Assembly: GCF_014202905.1 (NCBI RefSeq)
Contig: NZ_JACHHY010000022.1
Coordinates: forward strand, 23,631-87,630
Origin: Chitinivorax tropicus
GTDB taxonomy: Bacteria; Pseudomonadota; Gammaproteobacteria; Burkholderiales; SCOH01
Direction: 5' to 3'
DNA: 64,000 nt
Shown piece by piece: positions 62,901 to 64,000 of this stretch; position 1 is the first letter of the stretch; every line of letters begins with the position of its first letter. Under the pieces are notes generated by a model that was not told where the DNA came from, made no database searches, and saw only the letters and a program-made list of their open reading frames with translations. Position numbers and translations under genes: made by a program.

Positions 62901-63906
62901 CCGCTGCAACAAATCTCCCTCGCCCATGCTCGCCAGCACAGATCTTGGTCGTAGTGCACCAACATGCTGCCCAGACATGTCTCATTGATCGCACTGCACA
63001 CATCCCAATTTACTGCAAAGACAGCACAGAGTGAAAACATTACCCAACCACTACCCACGCTGAAGCCTAGCCATCCTGTGCGCCTATATTACAAGCATGT
63101 GCCATAGCCAGCGCACAGATCAACCATTTGACATCACCCTTGTGCATGTCAATGCCAAACAGCCAGCCCAGTTGCGCACAAACAGTCAATCTATTGAATT
63201 TATTAAATAAAATAAACAACCCATCAACGTAGGCATGTCATATCACTGATAATGACCTGCATTCAGTCCAACATTGCGCCATGTCAGCTGACTGGGATTT
63301 TTTATAAAAGTTCAATCAGATTTTCGTAAGAACAATCAGATTTTTCAATCTGTATCAAAACGAAAATGAAATATATATTTGCGCCTCTTATAAAATTTAA
63401 TGCAAAGCAGGTGAAGCATATCTATCACCAACACATAATCAAAAGCGTTGAGGCCTAGAAAGCTGCACTACGTCAAGCAGCCCTCTATCTCGCTACCAAA
63501 GCCATTCTGGTAGCCAATTACCTGCCTACCTTCGCTACTCAAACAAGACGATCCGTTCCAGACCGGATGACCTCACATAGTGGTCATACAGAGAGGCTTT
63601 TTTTCAAAAAATCCATCATTACCGATCAAAGCAGTCACATGGCATCTATCAATAACATGCATAAATTGGAATATGCAATGTGTAACCACCCATGACATAC
63701 CCTCATCACACAAGAGACATCATGATGTTTTTATATGAAATTTTACACAACAAACCTCAACAACAACGCTTCAAAGCTCGGACAAAGCTACGTATTTTTA
63801 CCAATAACATCAACTTTAAAAATACTAATCAGACTACGCCAAATTACGTAGAAATACTAACCAGCAAGTCGTACTAAATAGATAAAAATTTTCCTGAGCA
63901 ATCACC
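62901..63906. other. One-kilobase AT-rich region without recognised gene
   Basis: This region becomes very AT-rich from about 63180 and has no gene I can support. A 12-base direct repeat CAATCAGATTTT occurs at 63313-63324 and 63333-63344, 20 bases apart, and CAGATT-AATCTG forms an inverted repeat at 63337-63352. It likely contains the regulatory region of the secretion gene that begins at 63907. Confidence 0.5.
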
Positions 63907-64000
63907 ATGTCATCACAAACACTCCCCCCCGAAGCGGAAGGTCCTGAAGTGGACCATGCGGCCAGTGGTCTGGCCTGCCTGGCGACCCTGTTGCAGTTCT
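63907..64000 (+). CDS. Type I secretion ABC transporter, N-terminus only (cut by window edge)
   Basis: The last 94 bases encode 31 residues from an ATG at 63907: a polar leader and then HAASGLACLATLLQF. The motif GLxCLxxLxxF is the start of the C39-peptidase-like domain of HlyB/LapB-type transporters that lack the catalytic cysteine. These export RTX toxins or adhesins with a membrane fusion protein and TolC. Evidence is limited to this short piece. No strong ribosome binding site is visible. Confidence 0.5.
   Translation, partial: MSSQTLPPEAEGPEVDHAASGLACLATLLQF

Noticed and set aside
63692..63877. 61-codon frame in AT-rich DNA
   Set aside because: Amino-acid composition follows the AT bias and nothing supports translation.

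Overview
The window reads as a chromosomal segment of a free-living Gram-negative bacterium. The gene families (pntAA-pntAB-pntB, ybeD-lipB-lipA, dacC, cysTWA, pbpC with an alpha-2-macroglobulin, a large chemoreceptor, a TonB receptor) and a mostly mid-50s percent GC fit a gamma- or betaproteobacterium. My best guess is a betaproteobacterium near Neisseriales or Chitinivorax, but this is inference from gene content and not from a marker gene. I recognise no rRNA, tRNA, CRISPR array, insertion sequence or prophage.

Layout. 1-3.7 kb: a polyamine or membrane-stress cluster (partial membrane spermidine-synthase-like gene, DUF350, SPFH-SHOCT, DUF4178 with zinc ribbons). 4.2-7.0 kb: a gluzincin-type metallopeptidase and a HI0933-type flavoprotein. 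7.0-9.1 kb: a self-contained unit for a 50-residue peptide, an RNA ligase of the DRB0094 type and a macro-domain protein. 9.4-13.3 kb (minus): a periplasmic binding protein and the proton-translocating transhydrogenase operon. 14.0-17.8 kb: a TSUP permease with a thioesterase, two overlapping small genes, a TrmB-like methyltransferase and a glycine-zipper protein. 18-19.9 kb (minus): a chemoreceptor. 20.6-25.8 kb: dacC, an RDD protein and a tightly overlapped run dat-ybeD-GNAT-lipB-lipA that links D-amino acid and lipoate metabolism. 26.1-29.0 kb (minus): rapA. 29.3-35.3 kb: sulfate assimilation (cysC, then sbp-cysT-cysW-cysA), with a degenerate EAL protein and a small hydrolase between them. 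35.7-39.7 kb: a secreted GH5 glycosidase and an HscC-type Hsp70.

39.8-46.0 kb (minus) is the most unusual part. A three-gene, translationally coupled cluster encodes an atypical lipoprotein-like coiled-coil protein, a trypsin-like protease fused to a SleB-type cell-wall hydrolase, and an 1170-residue membrane protein carrying three peptidoglycan-binding repeats, a TIGR02594 peptidase and a DUF3380 muramidase. Part of it is clearly AT-richer than its surroundings. I find no described system that matches this combination and treat it as the main candidate for something new.

46.3-56.5 kb (minus): an LCMT-like methyltransferase, then pbpC, a GST-like protein, a small lipoprotein and a 1906-residue alpha-2-macroglobulin with a thioester motif, which together form a periplasmic protection and repair set. 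57.1-62.9 kb: a DUF3103 exported protein, then DUF2946, a TonB receptor and a PepSY membrane protein, probably a metal-uptake unit. The last kilobase is AT-rich, gene-free DNA that leads into the first codons of a type I secretion ABC transporter cut by the window edge.
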